From positions 12,220,501 to 12,284,500 of the forward strand of contig JAZBRI010000011.1 of assembly GCA_036874045.1 (NCBI GenBank): a stretch of 64,000 bases of DNA, given 5' to 3'. This DNA is from Cymodocea nodosa (Eukaryota > Streptophyta > Magnoliopsida > Alismatales > Cymodoceaceae). The position numbers were made by a program, and so were the translations under genes. A model generated the notes under the pieces. That model saw nothing but the letters and a program-made list of their open reading frames with translations. It was not told the DNA's origin and did no database searches. Shown here in pieces: positions 62,773 to 64,000 of the stretch (position 1 is its first letter; each line of letters starts with the position of its first letter).

Positions 62773-64000
62773 TATGATTATATTTGAAATCCCTTGATGT
62801 TTTGCACTATATTTCTATTATTTTTGTATAATTTAAGCCTTTTCTTATGTCTATGATTATTGTTTTTGTGTGCAATTGATATTTTATGTGTGATAATTGC
62901 CTAAAAAATTTATTAAAGTGTTTTTATATGCTGCTTATAGCTTGGTTTATCTTACCTTTGAATTTTGAGACAAAAATATCACAACTCTATTTATATAATC
63001 CTCAATACATTCTCTCTTTTTTTAGGGGACTAATTCTTGATAGGATACTAATGCTTTATTCTTTGGATATATAACACAATTCAAATTTTAGGATTTGATA
63101 ATCCTCTAAAATTTAGGATACAACACAACTTGCACACACATTAATTAATATATAAATATATTTTTCAAAAAATTTGAAAACAAAATGGATGAAAAGGTAC
63201 TTCATGAATATCATCTTGTTTGTTATTTGTCATTAATCTTAAACACATACAAAAAAGTAAAAAATGCTTACAAATAATATATGAAAAAACAATAAAAAAA
63301 TTTAGTCATGAGGAGCAGTGCTAAAGTTACAAACATGAAAGAGACCAGCTGAACTTTAAAAAACAGCATTTTTTTTTCAAATATGCAAACTGCAAATTAA
63401 TTCAATAATAACATATAAATGATTGTCACAAACATGAAAACTGAACTTAAAGAATAGCATGGTCCATGTGTACCCAAGGGCTCTCAAACATAATGGTGGT
63501 AATGATTGTCACAAGCAAGGAATCTATTTAGCAGAATCACAAAAAAAAAAATCTTCACAGGTTGAGATTCACAGCTAACCTGAGGTGGAGATTCACAGAA
63601 TGATGGTGGTAATGATCATCATAAGCTAGGAATCTATTTAGAAGAATCAAAAAAAAATTGTTATAGGTTTCTATTCACTGCTAACCCAAGGTGGACATTC
63701 ACAGCTGGCCTTGTGAGGGATTGATTGAGTTTTGGTGGAGATGACGACCATTTTCAACGGTGTAGTAGTAGCCATAGCAGTAAATCTAGTGAGTGGCCAG
63801 CAGTGGCAGCAACCAGTTTTGGTGGCAACTGAAAATCCAGTGTGTGATTGGTGGTGGGGACAAGGAGGAGATGAGTACCTTTGTAGTGTTTTTTGTACTT
63901 AGACTTGTCTCCATTTTGGATGGCATGCTCTGACATGATAATGAGGTTTCTCTTTTGTGACATCTATGGGTTCAACACGAAATACCCTTTCAGTTATGGA
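62773..64000. other. Right-edge stretch, no gene supported
   Basis: AT-rich to 63400, then a more GC-balanced repeat-bearing region. Short frames near 63754-63963 lack recognisable domains. Confidence 0.45.
63493..63705. repeat. 110-bp tandem duplication
   Basis: 63493-63602 and 63603-63705 both start ATGGTGGTAATGAT, share AGGAATCTATTTAG, an A-rich run, and end in a GGTGGA.ATTCACAG motif. Divergence is moderate. Confidence 0.8.

Overview
This is nuclear DNA of a flowering plant. The host genes are split by GT..AG introns and match land-plant families: a DYW-class pentatricopeptide repeat protein, a plant/fungal atypical dual-specificity phosphatase, plant-type Mediator subunit 7, a plant Sec23 paralogue and a MYND-finger protein of plant type. 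Three ribosomal-protein genes are also present, two with telo-boxes (AAACCCTA) near the start. The DNA is AT-rich and crowded with decayed retrotransposons and PIF/Harbinger DNA transposons. I cannot name the species.

Layout. 1-850: first coding exon of ribosomal protein uS2 (RPSA), minus strand, running off the left edge, with its promoter. 3575-5833: uS7 (RPS5), minus, 3 exons. 6438-8744: intronless DYW-type PPR gene, plus, divergent from RPS5. 8745-12167: no gene seen. 12168-14116: PFA-DSP-type phosphatase, minus, 5 exons. 14220-18540: AT-rich DNA with one unexplained GC-rich island. 18544-31986: MED7, plus, 5 exons; its last exon of 64 nt lies beyond a 12.6-kb intron that holds at least four transposable elements. 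31987-34990: AT-rich, with a Harbinger transposase relic. 34997-43221: SEC23-like gene, plus, 14 exons, all phases consistent, with an unidentified antisense reading frame in intron 11. 43640-44200: LINE relic. 44535-46552: eS25 (RPS25), minus, 4 coding exons, the first holding only the ATG. 46870-50720: two retrotransposon remnants in opposite orientation, including a 1.78-kb LTR full of hairpin-forming repeats. 51543-55955: 5' part of a MYND-finger gene, plus. 57576-62553: a two-ORF Harbinger element with plausible TIRs and TTA target duplications, apparently holding a foreign coding-like fragment. 62554-64000: a possible isolated exon and a tandem duplication.

How the genes relate. There is no operon-like system. 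These are housekeeping genes (translation: uS2, uS7, eS25; transcription: MED7; secretion: SEC23), one organelle RNA-editing factor and one signalling phosphatase, set among repeats. The three 40S protein genes share one strand. The exon models below were built by hand: exon lengths and splice phases close exactly for RPS5, PFA-DSP, MED7, SEC23 and RPS25. I found no convincing new gene system. The unusual features are the giant MED7 intron, the LTR hairpin array, the fragment inside the Harbinger element, and the antisense frame within SEC23.
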